This document shows, piece by piece, positions 49,794 through 59,610 of a stretch of 64,000 nt of DNA; position 1 is the stretch's first letter, and every line of letters starts with the position of its first letter. The notes beneath the pieces are model-generated. The model was not told where the DNA came from, did no database searches, and saw only the letters and a program-made list of their open reading frames with translations. The stretch is taken from NCBI RefSeq assembly GCF_003002955.1, contig NZ_PVTJ01000006.1, positions 346,502 through 410,501 on the forward strand, read 5' to 3'. This stretch comes from Glycomyces artemisiae. GTDB lineage: Bacteria; Actinomycetota; Actinomycetes; Mycobacteriales; Micromonosporaceae. Both the position numbers and the translations under genes were made by a program.

Positions 49794-49841
49794 TCGGTTG
49801 CACCGAAACCCTTGACCGCATGAAAGCCCTTGCCTTAGATT
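49794..49841 (+). promoter_or_regulatory. Operator and promoter of the pectate lyase gene
   Basis: -35 TTGACC (49812) and -10 TAGATT (49836) with an 18-bp spacer. Directly upstream is the palindrome TCGGT-tgc-ACCGA (49794-49806), suited for a LacI-type or other sugar-responsive regulator. The start codon is 37 nt downstream of the -10. Confidence 0.6.
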
Positions 49842-49877
49842 CATTCAAATGCCTCAATATTTCCCTCACGAGAGGTA

Positions 49878-51542
49878 ATGCGCATGCGACGCACAGCCCG
49901 ACTTCGGATCGGAGCGGCCCTGGCCGCGGCGGCGGTGGTGATCGCCGGAACCGCCATGTCGATGACGATGGCCGCGGCGGACACCGCCGACGAGCCGTCG
50001 TTCTCCGCCCAGGCCCTCGGCACCAACCTCAGCCTCGGCGCGGGCGCCGACGGCACCTCGAAGGCCTCCGGCACCAGCTACGGCAACGTCATCGACGGGA
50101 ACACGAGCACCTACTGGTCCCCCAGCGGGACCACCGGCCGCGTCTCCGTCAAGTGGGACACGGCGAAGACCGTCTCCACCGTCGTCATCAAGTCCGCCTC
50201 CGGCGGCGGCACCATCGGCAACTGGCAGGTCGTCAACAACGACAACGGGTCCGTGCTGGCCTCCGGCACGGGCGCGGGCACCATCACCTTCGCGGCGACC
50301 TCCCTCAAGAAGATCAACTTCGTCATCACCAGCGCCTCCGGCACGCCGCGCGTCGCCGAGTTCGAGACCTACGCGGGCACGCCCGACGGCTCGACCACCG
50401 GGGAGCCGACCGAGGAGCCCACGACCCCGGGCGACCCCGGCACGACCACGCCCCCGCCGAGCGCCGACGCGCTCTACGCCGCCCCCAACGGCTCCTCCAG
50501 CGCCGCAGGCACCATCTCCGCGCCCACGACCCTTGCCTCGGCGATCAGCCGGATCACCGCGGGCGGCACGATCTACCTGCGCGGCGGCACCTACAACCTG
50601 ACGAGCACGGTCGACATCCCGCCGGGCAAGGACGGCGTCTCGGGCAACCGCACCGAGCTGTTCGCCTACGGCAGCGAGCAGCCCGTGCTCAACTTCTCGG
50701 CGCAGGCCGAGGACAGCGCCAACCGGGGCATCGCGCTCGGCGGCGACTGGTGGCACTTCAAGGGCTTCGTGGTCGAGCACGCCGGCGACAACGGCATCCT
50801 CGTCGGCGGCAGCAACAACGTCATCGAACGGGTCGTGACCCGCCACAACGCCGACACCGGCCTCCAGATCGCCCGGTACACCGCGGGCGCGCCCTCCAGC
50901 GAGTGGCCGGCGAACAACCTCATCCTCAGCTCCGAGTCGCACGACAACGTCGACTCCGACGGCGAGGACGCGGACGGCTTCGCCGCGAAGCTCACCTCCG
51001 GCTCCGGGAACGTCTTCCGGTTCTGCGTGTCCCACAACAACATCGACGACGGCTGGGACCTGTACACCAAGCCGGACACCGGGCCCATCGGCGCGGTGAC
51101 CATCGAGGACTCCCTCGCGTACGACAACGGGACGCTCTCCAACGGCGGCCAGGCCGGCGCCGGGGACCGCAACGGCTACAAGCTCGGCGGCGAGGACATC
51201 GCCGTCAACCACACGGTCGTGCGGTCCATCGCCTTCGAGAACGGCAAGCACGGGTTCACGTACAACTCGAACCCCGGCTCGATGACGATCTCGAACAACC
51301 TGAGCATCCGCAACGGCGAGCGCAACTTCAACTTCGACGCGGGCTCCTCGGTGTTCCGCGGCAACACCTCCTGCGACAGCGGCTCCAACGACCGCATCGT
51401 CGGGAACTCCGACAGCTCGAACCAGTGGGACACCGGCTCCAACGGCTCCCGCTGCTCGGCCTACGGCGGCAGCCTCGCCTGGAGCTTCAACTCCGGCGGC
51501 ACCCTCGTGGTGACCATCGGCGGCACCGTGGTCGACCTGTAA
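49878..51542 (+). CDS. Secreted PL9-type pectate lyase with carbohydrate-binding module
   Basis: 554 residues. Signal peptide (1 to about 35), an F5/8C/CBM32-like module (about 48-165: NVIDGNTSTYWSPSGTTGRV, SVKWDTAKTVSTVVIKSASG), a Thr/Pro/Glu linker (170-195), then a parallel beta-helix (196-540) of the Pel9 type: TTLASAISRITAGGTIYLRGGTYNL, GNRTELFAYGSEQPVLNFS, DGEDADGFAAKLTSGSGNVF and HNNIDDGWDLYTKPDTG, the Asp-rich calcium/catalytic region, with GAGDRNGYKLGGE after it. It cleaves polygalacturonate outside the cell. The start ATG has GAGAGGT close upstream. It fits a saprophyte or plant-associated bacterium. Confidence 0.92.
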   Translation: MRMRRTARLRIGAALAAAAVVIAGTAMSMTMAAADTADEPSFSAQALGTNLSLGAGADGTSKASGTSYGNVIDGNTSTYWSPSGTTGRVSVKWDTAKTVSTVVIKSASGGGTIGNWQVVNNDNGSVLASGTGAGTITFAATSLKKINFVITSASGTPRVAEFETYAGTPDGSTTGEPTEEPTTPGDPGTTTPPPSADALYAAPNGSSSAAGTISAPTTLASAISRITAGGTIYLRGGTYNLTSTVDIPPGKDGVSGNRTELFAYGSEQPVLNFSAQAEDSANRGIALGGDWWHFKGFVVEHAGDNGILVGGSNNVIERVVTRHNADTGLQIARYTAGAPSSEWPANNLILSSESHDNVDSDGEDADGFAAKLTSGSGNVFRFCVSHNNIDDGWDLYTKPDTGPIGAVTIEDSLAYDNGTLSNGGQAGAGDRNGYKLGGEDIAVNHTVVRSIAFENGKHGFTYNSNPGSMTISNNLSIRNGERNFNFDAGSSVFRGNTSCDSGSNDRIVGNSDSSNQWDTGSNGSRCSAYGGSLAWSFNSGGTLVVTIGGTVVDL

Positions 51543-51559
51543 GGACCGGCACATGAGGC

Positions 51560-51596
51560 GAGGCGGCCGCCCCCCGGCACAGGGGGCGGCCGCCTC
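51560..51596. terminator. Bidirectional terminator between pectate lyase and lepA
   Basis: Perfect 15-bp stem, GAGGCGGCCGCCCCC and GGGGGCGGCCGCCTC, 7-nt loop, between the convergent genes. One of the strongest hairpins here. Confidence 0.85.
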
Positions 51597-51608
51597 GTCG
51601 CTTCGTTC

Positions 51609-53441
51609 CTAGTCCTCGTCGGTGCGCAGCGCGGCGATGAACGCCTCCTGGGGGACCTCGACGCGGCCGATGTTCTTCATCCGCTTCTTGCCCTCCTTCT
51701 GCTTCTCCAGGAGCTTGCGCTTGCGGGAGATGTCGCCGCCGTAGCACTTCGCGAGCACGTCCTTGCGCAGCGCGCGGATCGTCTCGCGGGCGATGATCCG
51801 CGAGCCGATCGCCGCCTGGATCGGCACCTCGAACTGCTGGCGCGGGATGAGCTTCTTGAGCCGCTCCGACAGGCGCACCCCGTACGAGTAGGCCTGGTCC
51901 TTGTGGACGATCGCGGCGAACGCGTCGACCTTCTCGCCCTGGAGGAGGATGTCGACCTTGACGAGGTCGGACTCCTGCGAGCCCTCGATGTCGTAGTCGA
52001 GCGACGCGTAGCCCTTGGTGCGGGACTTGAGCTGGTCGAAGAAGTCGAAGACGATCTCCGCGAGCGGCAGCGTGTACCGGATCTCGACGCGGTCGGTCGA
52101 CAGGTAGTCCATGCCGATCTGGACGCCGCGCTTCGTCTGGCACAGCTCCATGACCTGCCCGATGTACTCCTTCGGGGTCAGGATGGTGGCCTTGGCGACC
52201 GGCTCGGTGATCGAGTAGATCTTCCCTTCGGGGAACTCCGAGGGGTTGGTGACCTCGACCTCCTCGCCGTCCTCCTTCACGACCTGGTAGACCACGTTCG
52301 GGGCCGTCGAGATCAGGTCGAGGTTGAACTCGCGCTCCAGGCGCTCCTGGATGATCTCCAGGTGCAGCAGGCCCAGGAAGCCCACGCGGAAGCCGAAGCC
52401 GAGCGCGGCCGACGTCTCGGGCTCGTACTGGAGCGCGGCGTCGTTGAGCTGGAGCTTGTCGAGGGCCTCGCGGAGGTTCCCGTAGTCGGAGCCGTCGATC
52501 GGATAGAGCCCGGAGTAGACCATCGGCTTGGCCTCGGTGTAGCCGGGCAGGGCCTCCGTCGCGGGGTTCTTGTTGAGCGTGACGGTGTCGCCGACCTTCG
52601 ACTGCCGCACGTCCTTCACGCCGGTGATGAGGTACCCGACCTCGCCGACGCTCAGGGCCTTGGAGACCACCGGCTCGGGGCTGATGACGCCGATCTCCAG
52701 CAGCTCGTGGTCCGCGCGGGTCGACATCATGCGGATGCGGTCGCGGGCGTTGAGCTTCCCGTCGACCACGCGGATGTAGGTGACGACGCCGCGGTAGACG
52801 TCGTAGACCGAGTCGAAGATCATCGCGCGCGCGGGCGCGTCCGGGTCGCCGACGGGCGCCGGGACCTGCGCGACGACCGCGTCGAGGAGCTCGGCGACGC
52901 CGGCACCGGTCTTCCCGGAGACGCGGAAGACGTCCTCGGGCTCGCAGCCGATGAGGTTCGCGATCTCCTCGGCGTACCGGTCCGGGTCGGCCGAGGGCAG
53001 GTCGATCTTGTTGAGCACCGGGATGATCGTGAGGTCGTTGCTCATCGCCAGGTACAGGTTCGCGAGGGTCTGCGCCTCGATGCCCTGCGCGGCGTCGACC
53101 AGGAGGATCGCGCCCTCGCAGGCGGCGAGCGAACGGGACACCTCGTACGTGAAGTCCACGTGCCCGGGGGTGTCGATCATGTTGAGGACGAAGCCCCGCC
53201 CCTCGGCCTCGCCGGAGCGGGCCGTCCAGGGCATGCGCACGGCCTGGGACTTCACGGTGATGCCGCGCTCGCGCTCGATGTCCATCCGGTCGAGGTACTG
53301 CGCGCGCATCTGGCGGGCGTCGACGACCTCGGTGATCTGCAGCATGCGGTCGGCCAGGGTGGACTTCCCGTGGTCGATGTGCGCGATGATGCAGAAGTTC
53401 CGGATCGACTCCGGCGCGGTCGAACCTGGCGCGTTGGTCAC
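51609..53441 (-). CDS. lepA: Elongation factor 4 (LepA)
   Basis: Ribosome-bound GTPase, EF-G relative, that back-translocates or rescues stalled ribosomes. 610 residues from GTG 53441 (AGGGAAGG upstream): G1 [10 protein letters not shown]2 [10 protein letters not shown]3 DTPGHVDF, G4 NKIDLPSAD, then domains II, III, V and the LepA-specific C-terminus rich in Lys/Arg ([18 protein letters not shown]). The upstream in-frame extension to 53609 is not family-like. Divergently placed from no gene; the TetR-controlled membrane gene lies 211 bp upstream on the same strand. Confidence 0.97.
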   Translation of the reverse strand: MTNAPGSTAPESIRNFCIIAHIDHGKSTLADRMLQITEVVDARQMRAQYLDRMDIERERGITVKSQAVRMPWTARSGEAEGRGFVLNMIDTPGHVDFTYEVSRSLAACEGAILLVDAAQGIEAQTLANLYLAMSNDLTIIPVLNKIDLPSADPDRYAEEIANLIGCEPEDVFRVSGKTGAGVAELLDAVVAQVPAPVGDPDAPARAMIFDSVYDVYRGVVTYIRVVDGKLNARDRIRMMSTRADHELLEIGVISPEPVVSKALSVGEVGYLITGVKDVRQSKVGDTVTLNKNPATEALPGYTEAKPMVYSGLYPIDGSDYGNLREALDKLQLNDAALQYEPETSAALGFGFRVGFLGLLHLEIIQERLEREFNLDLISTAPNVVYQVVKEDGEEVEVTNPSEFPEGKIYSITEPVAKATILTPKEYIGQVMELCQTKRGVQIGMDYLSTDRVEIRYTLPLAEIVFDFFDQLKSRTKGYASLDYDIEGSQESDLVKVDILLQGEKVDAFAAIVHKDQAYSYGVRLSERLKKLIPRQQFEVPIQAAIGSRIIARETIRALRKDVLAKCYGGDISRKRKLLEKQKEGKKRMKNIGRVEVPQEAFIAALRTDED

Positions 53442-53593
53442 GTTGACCTTCCCTCTCGGCTGCACGGACTGCGGCGGGCAGGCGCCGCCGCTCCCCGCCG
53501 TCGGGCCGTTCATGATCACGGCTCGGTCGTGTAAGGGGCGGGCTTGACAATTCTGCCTTACGGGCCCCGGTGCCCCCGCACACCCAGCGCGAA

Positions 53594-53625
53594 AGGCCGT
53601 CCCCGCCACGTCGCGGGAACGGCCT
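53594..53625 (-). terminator. Hairpin downstream of the 53652-54674 gene
   Basis: AGGCCGTCCCCGC paired with GCGGGAACGGCCT around CACGTC, one mismatch; about 27 bp past the minus-strand stop. Confidence 0.7.
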
Positions 53626-53651
53626 CCGGTCTCCTGGTGGCGCAGGTCGGG

Positions 53652-54674
53652 TCAGGCGGCCGCGGCCGCGGGCTCCGGCTCGGGGCTCTCGACGGCCTTG
53701 ACGCGGCTGCGCACGGCCCCGATGGTGAAGAACACCACTCCGGCCGCGAGCCAGGCCGCGAGGACGAGCAGCACCGTCTGGGCCCCGGCCCCGTCGAAGT
53801 ACGCCGTCGCGCGCAGCAGCGTCGCGCCCGCGCCCGGCGGCAGGTACTGGCCGATCTCGCCCCACGGGGCGGGCAGCAGCTCAGGGGCGCTGGTCAGGCC
53901 CGAGATCGGGTTGCCCAGGAGCATCACGAGGACCGCGCCGACCGCGACCCCGGCCATCCCCAGGAGCTTCCGCAAGCCGAGGATGAGCCAGCCGGTCGCG
54001 GCCGCCGCGAGACTGATAGCTCCGGCGATCGGCAGGTAGTCGCCCTCAAGGGACCCCAGCACGTACAGCAGGACCGCGGCCACGCCCGCACCGATCGCGA
54101 GCGGGCCGAGGATCGCCGCGGCGGCCTGGCGGCCCGAACCGCGCACGTTCGAGCCGATGAGCATGGCGATGATGATGCCGCCCATCGCCAGCGGCAGGCC
54201 CGAGGCGGCGAGCCCGGCGCCGTTCGGGTCGTCGGCGGGCAGCGGGACCAGGTCCTCGACCGTGACCTCCACGGTCTGGCCGGCCGCCTGGCCCATCTGG
54301 GCGGCGATCTGGTCGGCGATCCCGGTGACGAGCCGCGCGACCATGGGCGAGGCGGCCGAGGCGGTGTAGGCGGTGACCCCGTCGGGGGCGACCTGGAGGG
54401 CCGCGTAGACCTCGCGGTCCTCGATGAGCTGCTCGGCCTCGGCGGCGTCGGCCGCGGCCGTGACGTCGAAGCCGTCGGGCTGGGCCTGGTCGAGCTGGTC
54501 CTGGACCTGCGCGGCGGCCTCCGCGGGGCCGACCACGGCGATCGGGACCTCGTGGGGGCCCATGCCCGCGGAGGGCCAGGCGAAGGCGAGCGTGATGGCG
54601 CCGACGATGAGGGCGAGACCGGCGCTGAGCCCGATCACGCGTCCGATCGAGGTGCGCTCGGGGGCGGTTTCCAT
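53652..54674 (-). CDS. ABC-2/YhgE-like membrane protein, TetR controlled
   Basis: 340 residues: one N-terminal membrane helix, a large outer domain (about 40-150, HEVPIAVVGPAEAAAQVQDQ), then five hydrophobic helices (about 155-325). This topology matches ABC-2-type or YhgE/Pip-like transport proteins. No ATPase gene is adjacent. It is divergent from a TetR regulator with 84 bp between and has -35 TTGAGG, -10 TATCTT, with the first operator overlapping the -10; hence probably repressed by TetR and induced by a toxic compound. Confidence 0.8.
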   Translation of the reverse strand: METAPERTSIGRVIGLSAGLALIVGAITLAFAWPSAGMGPHEVPIAVVGPAEAAAQVQDQLDQAQPDGFDVTAAADAAEAEQLIEDREVYAALQVAPDGVTAYTASAASPMVARLVTGIADQIAAQMGQAAGQTVEVTVEDLVPLPADDPNGAGLAASGLPLAMGGIIIAMLIGSNVRGSGRQAAAAILGPLAIGAGVAAVLLYVLGSLEGDYLPIAGAISLAAAATGWLILGLRKLLGMAGVAVGAVLVMLLGNPISGLTSAPELLPAPWGEIGQYLPPGAGATLLRATAYFDGAGAQTVLLVLAAWLAAGVVFFTIGAVRSRVKAVESPEPEPAAAAA

Positions 54675-54690
54675 GGCGGTGTCCTTTCGT

Positions 54691-54747
54691 AAGATACGCT
54701 CCGTATCTTGCTAGCCTCAAGCTAACATAAGAAACGATCGGTATCTA
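54691..54747. promoter_or_regulatory. Two TetR-type operators in the divergent promoter region
   Basis: Site 1 AAGATACG-ctc-CGTATCTT (54691-54709) is a perfect 8-bp inverted repeat; site 2 (54729-54747), AAGAAACGATCGGTATCTA, is a degenerate copy, 15 of 19 identical. Centres are 38 bp apart. Site 1 covers the -10 TATCTT of the membrane gene (-35 TTGAGG at 54715-54720, spacer 18). Site 2 lies just before the TetR gene, consistent with autoregulation. Confidence 0.8.
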
Positions 54748-54758
54748 GGGGGGTCGGG

Positions 54759-55355
54759 TTGGACCGCAAGGGAGCGTCCAGGCGCCGCGGCGCGGAACTG
54801 GAGCAGGCGATCCTCGACGCCGCGTTCGAGGAGCTCCGCGACGCCGGCTACGGCGGATTCACCATGGAAGGCGTCGCGAAGCGGGCCGGGACGAGCAAGC
54901 CGGTGGTGTACCGGCGCTGGCCGAGCCGGGTGCAGCTCCTCATCGCCTGCGTCGCGAGCCGCCTGCCGCGCGCCGAGACGGTCCCCGACACCGGGTCGAT
55001 CCGCGGCGACATCGTCGCGCTGGTCACCGTCGCGCACCGCCGCATGCGCCTGGTCGGCCAGACCGCGATGCTCGGCATGCTCACCGACGTCAGCGCCGAC
55101 CCCGAGGTCCGCAAGGTCCTCGTCGGCTCGCTCGTGAGCGAGCTGACGAACCTCCTGGACCGGGCCGTGTACACGCGCGCGATCGCCCGCGGCGAACTGG
55201 CCGAGGAGCACCTCACGGAACGACTGCGGCGGCTCCCGATCGACTTGGTGCGCAACGAGTTCATCATCTACGGGGCGGTGCCGCGGGAGGCGATCGAGAG
55301 CATCGTCGACGAGGTGGTCCTCCCCGCGCTGCGCGCTCGCGGCGCGCGCGTGTGA
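54759..55355 (+). CDS. TetR-family regulator
   Basis: 198-residue repressor. HTH at about 15-60: LEQAILDAAFEELRDAGYGG, FTMEGVAKRAGTSKPVVYRRW. C-terminal ligand domain of the TetR_C type (RLVGQTAMLGMLTDVSADPEV). TTG start with GGGGGG upstream. It most likely controls itself and the divergent membrane-protein gene through the two operators between them. The effector is not known. Confidence 0.92.
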   Translation: MDRKGASRRRGAELEQAILDAAFEELRDAGYGGFTMEGVAKRAGTSKPVVYRRWPSRVQLLIACVASRLPRAETVPDTGSIRGDIVALVTVAHRRMRLVGQTAMLGMLTDVSADPEVRKVLVGSLVSELTNLLDRAVYTRAIARGELAEEHLTERLRRLPIDLVRNEFIIYGAVPREAIESIVDEVVLPALRARGARV

Positions 55356-55557
55356 CCGCGCGGGGGTAATGTGCGCGACAGCCCGGGGCCTCAGCTCGTC
55401 CGGGCCCTGCGACCTGGTGTAACCTGGCTCGCGGTCATGCTCCCAGGGCGTGCGTGTTGCTCGGGTCCTGGTAACGTTGACAGGCGCTCCGGAGTGCCCT
55501 CTGCCTCCGACGCGATCAATTAAGGAACCAAGCAATCACGAAACTGAGGCTTCACGC

Positions 55558-55830
55558 GTGGCGAACATCAAGTCCAAGGAAAAGCGCATTCTCACGAACG
55601 AGAAGCGCCGTATCCGCAACAAGTCTGTGAAGTCGTCGCTGAAGACGTCCGTCCGGAAGTTCCGTGAGGCGTCTGCCGCTGGCGACGTCGAGGCCGCCCA
55701 GGGCCACCTCCGCGCCGCGAGCCGCGAGCTCGACAAGGCCGCGACCAAGGGCGTCATCCACAAGAACCAGGCCGCGCAGCGCAAGTCCAAGCTCGCCGCC
55801 TCCTTCAACAAGCTCTCCGCCGCCGCCTGA
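55558..55830 (+). CDS. rpsT: 30S ribosomal protein S20
   Basis: 90-residue basic protein of the 30S subunit: [21 protein letters not shown], then [13 protein letters not shown] and [20 protein letters not shown], the three-helix bundle of bS20. GTG start with GAGG 8 nt before it. The longer open frame upstream (to 55450) covers the promoter/leader region, where a perfect TTGACA lies near 55477. It is on the plus strand amid minus-strand core genes, its usual orientation between holA and lepA in actinobacteria. Confidence 0.98.
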   Translation: MANIKSKEKRILTNEKRRIRNKSVKSSLKTSVRKFREASAAGDVEAAQGHLRAASRELDKAATKGVIHKNQAAQRKSKLAASFNKLSAAA

Positions 55831-55863
55831 CACGCGACACCGCAGACAGCACAAAAAGCTTCA

Positions 55864-55891
55864 AAGGCCCGGGGCCCAGCCCCCGGGCCTT
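55864..55891. terminator. Terminator of rpsT and the convergent small gene
   Basis: 11-bp perfect stem AAGGCCCGGGG / CCCCGGGCCTT with loop CCCAGC, 33 bp past the rpsT stop. Confidence 0.85.
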
Positions 55892-55904
55892 CGGCATTCC
55901 CGTC

Positions 55905-56156
55905 TCAGCCGTGCCGGCTCAGCGCCCCCGCGACCACGTCGTTGAGCTTCACCATGGCCGCCACCGTGAGCGGCAGGATCAGCACGACCCACCAGGTCAC
56001 CAGCTCGGTCAGCGCCATGAGCACCGCGAGCCCGACCGTCCCCTCGAACAGCAGCACGCACATCAGGTTCGACAGGTAGAGGTGCTTGATCCCCAGCGCC
56101 TTCGCGTACCAGGGCCTGCGCGGACGGCTCACCCGTCCGTGGCGGTACTCAGACAC
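55905..56156 (-). CDS. Small two-helix membrane protein coupled to holA
   Basis: 83 residues: a basic N-terminus (EYRHGRVSRPRRPWYAKALG) and two hydrophobic segments (about 25-48 and 52-72). No family recognised. The GTG start overlaps the stop of holA by 8 bp (GTGTCTGA), so it is translated with holA. The positive-inside rule puts the N-terminus in the cytoplasm. Confidence 0.7.
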   Translation of the reverse strand: MSEYRHGRVSRPRRPWYAKALGIKHLYLSNLMCVLLFEGTVGLAVLMALTELVTWWVVLILPLTVAAMVKLNDVVAGALSRHG

Positions 56157-57138
56157 GGCCCCTCCCCGCAGCGCTCAAACGGGTGATCTGGAGGATCGCG
56201 TGCTCCAGGGCCCAGCCGCGGTCGTCCGCGCCGCCCTTCACCTCGCCGTTCAGCCGCGCGCACACCTGCATCGCCTCAGCGAGCGAGTCCGCGGTCCAGT
56301 TCCGGGCCTGCTTGCGCGCCTTCTCGATCTGCCACGGCGCCATGCCGAGCTGACCGGCCAGCTGCGCCGCCCCGCCCCGCTCCGACGCGACCCGCGACAG
56401 GTTCCGCACCGCCATCGCCAGCGCGTCGGCGATCGGCACCGGGTCGACGCCGACCTGCATCGCCCACCGCAGCGCTCCGAGCGCCTCGGCCGCGTCCCCG
56501 GCGATCGTCGCGTCGGCGACCGTGAATCCCGAGACCTCGGCGCGCCCCGAGTAGTACTGCGCGACGCTCTCCTGGGTGATCTTCCCGTCCGTGTCGGCGA
56601 CGAGCTGCGCGCACGCCGAGGCGAGCTCGCGCAGGTCCGACCCGACCGCCTGGATGATCGTGTCGGCGATTTCCGCCGAGGCCGACCGCGGCGACGCCCC
56701 CGCGTCCCGCAGCTCCCCGCGCACGAACGCGACCCGGTCGGGCTGCCGCTTGATCTTCGAGACCCGCACGATCGGCACGTCGAGCTTCTTCAGCCCCTCC
56801 GAGAGCGCCTTGCCCTTGTTGCCGCCGTTGTGGCACACGGCGAGGTAGATCTCCGGCGCGGGCTGCTTTGCGTAGGCGAGGACCGCCGCGATGACGTCCT
56901 TGTCGACGTCCTGGCCCGACTCGATGATGCCGACGACCGCGCCGCCGAACAGGGTCGGGCTCGTCAGCTCGGTCAGGGCCCCGGCGGTGAGGTCGGCGCC
57001 CGAGACGCGGTTGACGGCCGGAGCCGGGTCCCCCTCGGGCATCTCGGCCCGCACCGCCTTGACGTACTCGGCGGCGGCCCGCTCGGCGAGGAACTCGTCG
57101 TCGCCCAGGATCAGTCGGATGGGTTCGAGTGCAGCCAC
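56149..57138 (-). CDS. holA: DNA polymerase III subunit delta
   Basis: Clamp-loader subunit that opens the beta clamp. 329 residues: N-terminal RecA-like region (PIRLILGDDEFLAERAAAEYV), ESGQDVDKDVIAAVLAYAK, the VRVSKIKRQPDRVAFVRGEL linker and the C-terminal collar domain (ALGALRWAMQVGVDPVPIADALA; LAGQLGMAPWQIEKARKQA). GTG start with GAGG 11 nt before it. Placement after comEC and next to rpsT is standard in many bacteria. Confidence 0.95.
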   Translation of the reverse strand: MAALEPIRLILGDDEFLAERAAAEYVKAVRAEMPEGDPAPAVNRVSGADLTAGALTELTSPTLFGGAVVGIIESGQDVDKDVIAAVLAYAKQPAPEIYLAVCHNGGNKGKALSEGLKKLDVPIVRVSKIKRQPDRVAFVRGELRDAGASPRSASAEIADTIIQAVGSDLRELASACAQLVADTDGKITQESVAQYYSGRAEVSGFTVADATIAGDAAEALGALRWAMQVGVDPVPIADALAMAVRNLSRVASERGGAAQLAGQLGMAPWQIEKARKQARNWTADSLAEAMQVCARLNGEVKGGADDRGWALEHAILQITRLSAAGRGRV

Positions 57139-57294
57139 CGCACCATCCTCGCATGCGGTCCGGGCCGCCCCGGGCCGCGACCGGTCCGGCGCTTTCCTCG
57201 CAGCGCCCGCATCCTGCCGGAAGATCCCGGTTCACCCCGGCGCGTCCGCCGCCCAATCACCCGAACGGCGTCGCCGTGTAATCGATCCCTCACC

Positions 57295-59610
57295 TCACCC
57301 CCCTGTCCGCACTTCCAGGCCGCCGCCGCTGCGCGACACCGTGATCGGCCCGTCCTCGTCCGTCCGGAAGACCAGCGCGCCCTCTTCCTCCAAGAGCCCC
57401 AAGGGGCCCGGGTCCGGATGCCCGTACTCGTTGCCCGCCCCGACCCCGACGAGCGCCACCGCCGGATCGGCCGCCTCCAGGAACGCCGGCACCTGGAACG
57501 ACGACCCGTGGTGCGGCACCTTCAGCACGTCGACGTCGAGCGCCGCCCGGCGGTCGAGCAGCGCCCGCTGCCCTTCCAGCTCCACGTCCCCGGCGAGGAG
57601 GACGCTCGTCCCGGCGATCTCGGCCCGCAGCGCGACCGAGTTGTTGTTCGGGTCCGACCGCGTGCCGCTCAACGGATCGGCGGGCGGCCCCAGCACCTCC
57701 AATCTCGTGTCCCCGAAGACGAACACCTCGCCCGGCACAGCTTCGAGCACCGGCACCGCACCGGCCCGCTCCTCCACCAGGTCGTACCCGTACCGGGCCT
57801 CCCCGGGCGGCGGCGCGAGGATCGCGGCCACCTCGCGGCCGTCCATCACCCCGCCGATCCCGGCCGTGTGGTCGATGTGGAAGTGCGACAGCACCAGCAG
57901 CGCCACCCGGTCCACCCCGAGCGACTCCAGGCACGCGTCGACCGGCTCGGGATCGGGCCCGACGTCGACCACGATCGCCCCGTCCTCCGCGGGGAGGACC
58001 AGCGCGTCCCCTTGGCCCACATCGCACATCGTCACCACCCAGCCCGACGGAGCCCCGCCGGAGAACAGGCAGGCCGGAACCGCGCCGAGCCCGGCGGCGA
58101 GGAGCACCGCCAGCACCGCCCGCCGGAACCGCCGCATGTGCAGCAGCCCGATCACGAGCGCGAGCACCAGCGCCGACCCGATCCCCCACCACAGCCCGCC
58201 CGGCACCGGCAGCAGCGCCCCCGGCACTTCGGCGCCCGTGCGCGCCAACCAGATCAGCCACCGCGCCGGAAACGCCGCCAGCTGCGCCGCGACCTCCCCC
58301 GCCGGGACCCATACCGCCGCCGCGGCCGCGGCGCCCACCGACAGCACCACCACCGGCGCGGCCACGAGCGCCGCCAGCAGGTTCACCGGCACCGACACCA
58401 GGCTCACCCCGCTGCCGAGGCCGACGAGCAGAGGCGTCACCGCCACCTGCGTCGCCACCGGGATCGTCACCGCCAGCGCCACCCCTTGCGGCCAGCCACG
58501 GTGCTCCAGCGGCTTCGCCCACCGGAACGCCAAGAGCAGCAAGCCGACACATGCGGCCACCGACAGCGCGAACCCCGCCTGCGCGGCCATGTCCGGGTCC
58601 ACGAGCACCACCAGCAGCACCGCGGTCGCCAACGCCGGCATCGCCGCCCGCGGCCGCCCTGCCGCCAGTGCCAGCAGCGTCATCCCGGCCATCACCGCGG
58701 CCCGCAGCACGCTCGGCTGCGGCCCCGCGACGACCACGATCACCCCGGCCGCCACCGCCCCGGCGACCACCCGGGCCCGCGGCCCGGCCCGGCACGCGAC
58801 CGCCACGGCGAGCACCGCGCCCACCAGGAGGCTCAGGTGGTAGCCCGAGACGACCACCAGGTGCACGAGCCCGGTCGTCCGGAAGTCCGCGGCGAGTTCG
58901 GGGTCCATCAGCGACGTGTCCCCCACCGCGAGCGCCGGGATCAGGCCCGCCTCCGGTTGCGGCACCGCCCCGACGGCTTCGGCGAGCCGCTCGCGCACAT
59001 GCGCGGCGAACCGGTGCGGCAGTGCCGGTTCGCCGTCGAGCCCGGGCGGCCCGCGGGCGCTCACGATCGCGGCCGTCAGGCGCCCCGGCTCCGCTTCGCG
59101 AAGCACCGCGGGCACAGTGAGCCGCTGCCCGGAGCTCAACCCGGCCCACTCGCCGCCGCTCGCGACCAGCAGCACCTGCCAGTTCCCGTCCACCACGGCG
59201 TCATCGGCCCTGAACGACCGCAGCCGCGCGGTCGCGGTGACCATGTCCGGCCGCTTCAACATCGGCTTCGGCACCGTGTGCAGCACGAGTTCGGCCTCCC
59301 CGTGTGCCTCTTCGGCAGTGAGCGCGGCGAGCCCGGGATGGTCGCGCGCCGCGACGTGCGCGGTCGTGACCCCGGCCCCGAGCACCGCCCCGAACGCGAC
59401 CGTCGCAACCGCCGCCGCGACCCCTTCGCGCCTGCCGATCCCGAAGGCCGCCAGCACGATGCACCCGACCACCGTGAGCAGACCGGTGACGGCACTGCCG
59501 TACAGGCCCGCGAGCGCGGCCGCCCACACCCCGGCGGCGACGAGCGGCAGCCGCCAGTCCCGCCGCACCACCTCCGAAGGCGGCGGCCGCAGCGTGAACT
59601 CGGCGCTCAC
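57295..59610 (-). CDS. comEC: ComEC/Rec2 DNA-uptake channel protein
   Basis: 771 residues, the membrane channel that carries single-stranded DNA into the cytoplasm. N-terminal helices and an OB-like outer domain (about 95-190), the competence domain with VHLVVVSGYHLSLLVG, and a C-terminal metallo-beta-lactamase domain (about 525-765) with HFHIDHTAGIGG and KVPHHGSS, the zinc motifs. The GTG start overlaps the comEA stop by 4 bp. Whether the organism is naturally competent is unknown; actinobacteria keep comEA-comEC widely. Confidence 0.94.
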   Translation of the reverse strand: MSAEFTLRPPPSEVVRRDWRLPLVAAGVWAAALAGLYGSAVTGLLTVVGCIVLAAFGIGRREGVAAAVATVAFGAVLGAGVTTAHVAARDHPGLAALTAEEAHGEAELVLHTVPKPMLKRPDMVTATARLRSFRADDAVVDGNWQVLLVASGGEWAGLSSGQRLTVPAVLREAEPGRLTAAIVSARGPPGLDGEPALPHRFAAHVRERLAEAVGAVPQPEAGLIPALAVGDTSLMDPELAADFRTTGLVHLVVVSGYHLSLLVGAVLAVAVACRAGPRARVVAGAVAAGVIVVVAGPQPSVLRAAVMAGMTLLALAAGRPRAAMPALATAVLLVVLVDPDMAAQAGFALSVAACVGLLLLAFRWAKPLEHRGWPQGVALAVTIPVATQVAVTPLLVGLGSGVSLVSVPVNLLAALVAAPVVVLSVGAAAAAAVWVPAGEVAAQLAAFPARWLIWLARTGAEVPGALLPVPGGLWWGIGSALVLALVIGLLHMRRFRRAVLAVLLAAGLGAVPACLFSGGAPSGWVVTMCDVGQGDALVLPAEDGAIVVDVGPDPEPVDACLESLGVDRVALLVLSHFHIDHTAGIGGVMDGREVAAILAPPPGEARYGYDLVEERAGAVPVLEAVPGEVFVFGDTRLEVLGPPADPLSGTRSDPNNNSVALRAEIAGTSVLLAGDVELEGQRALLDRRAALDVDVLKVPHHGSSFQVPAFLEAADPAVALVGVGAGNEYGHPDPGPLGLLEEEGALVFRTDEDGPITVSRSGGGLEVRTGG

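Noticed and set aside
53544..54692. Long plus-strand frame opposite the TetR-controlled membrane gene
   Set aside because: Arg/Gly/Asp-rich shadow; the minus-strand frame has proper helices, promoter and start.
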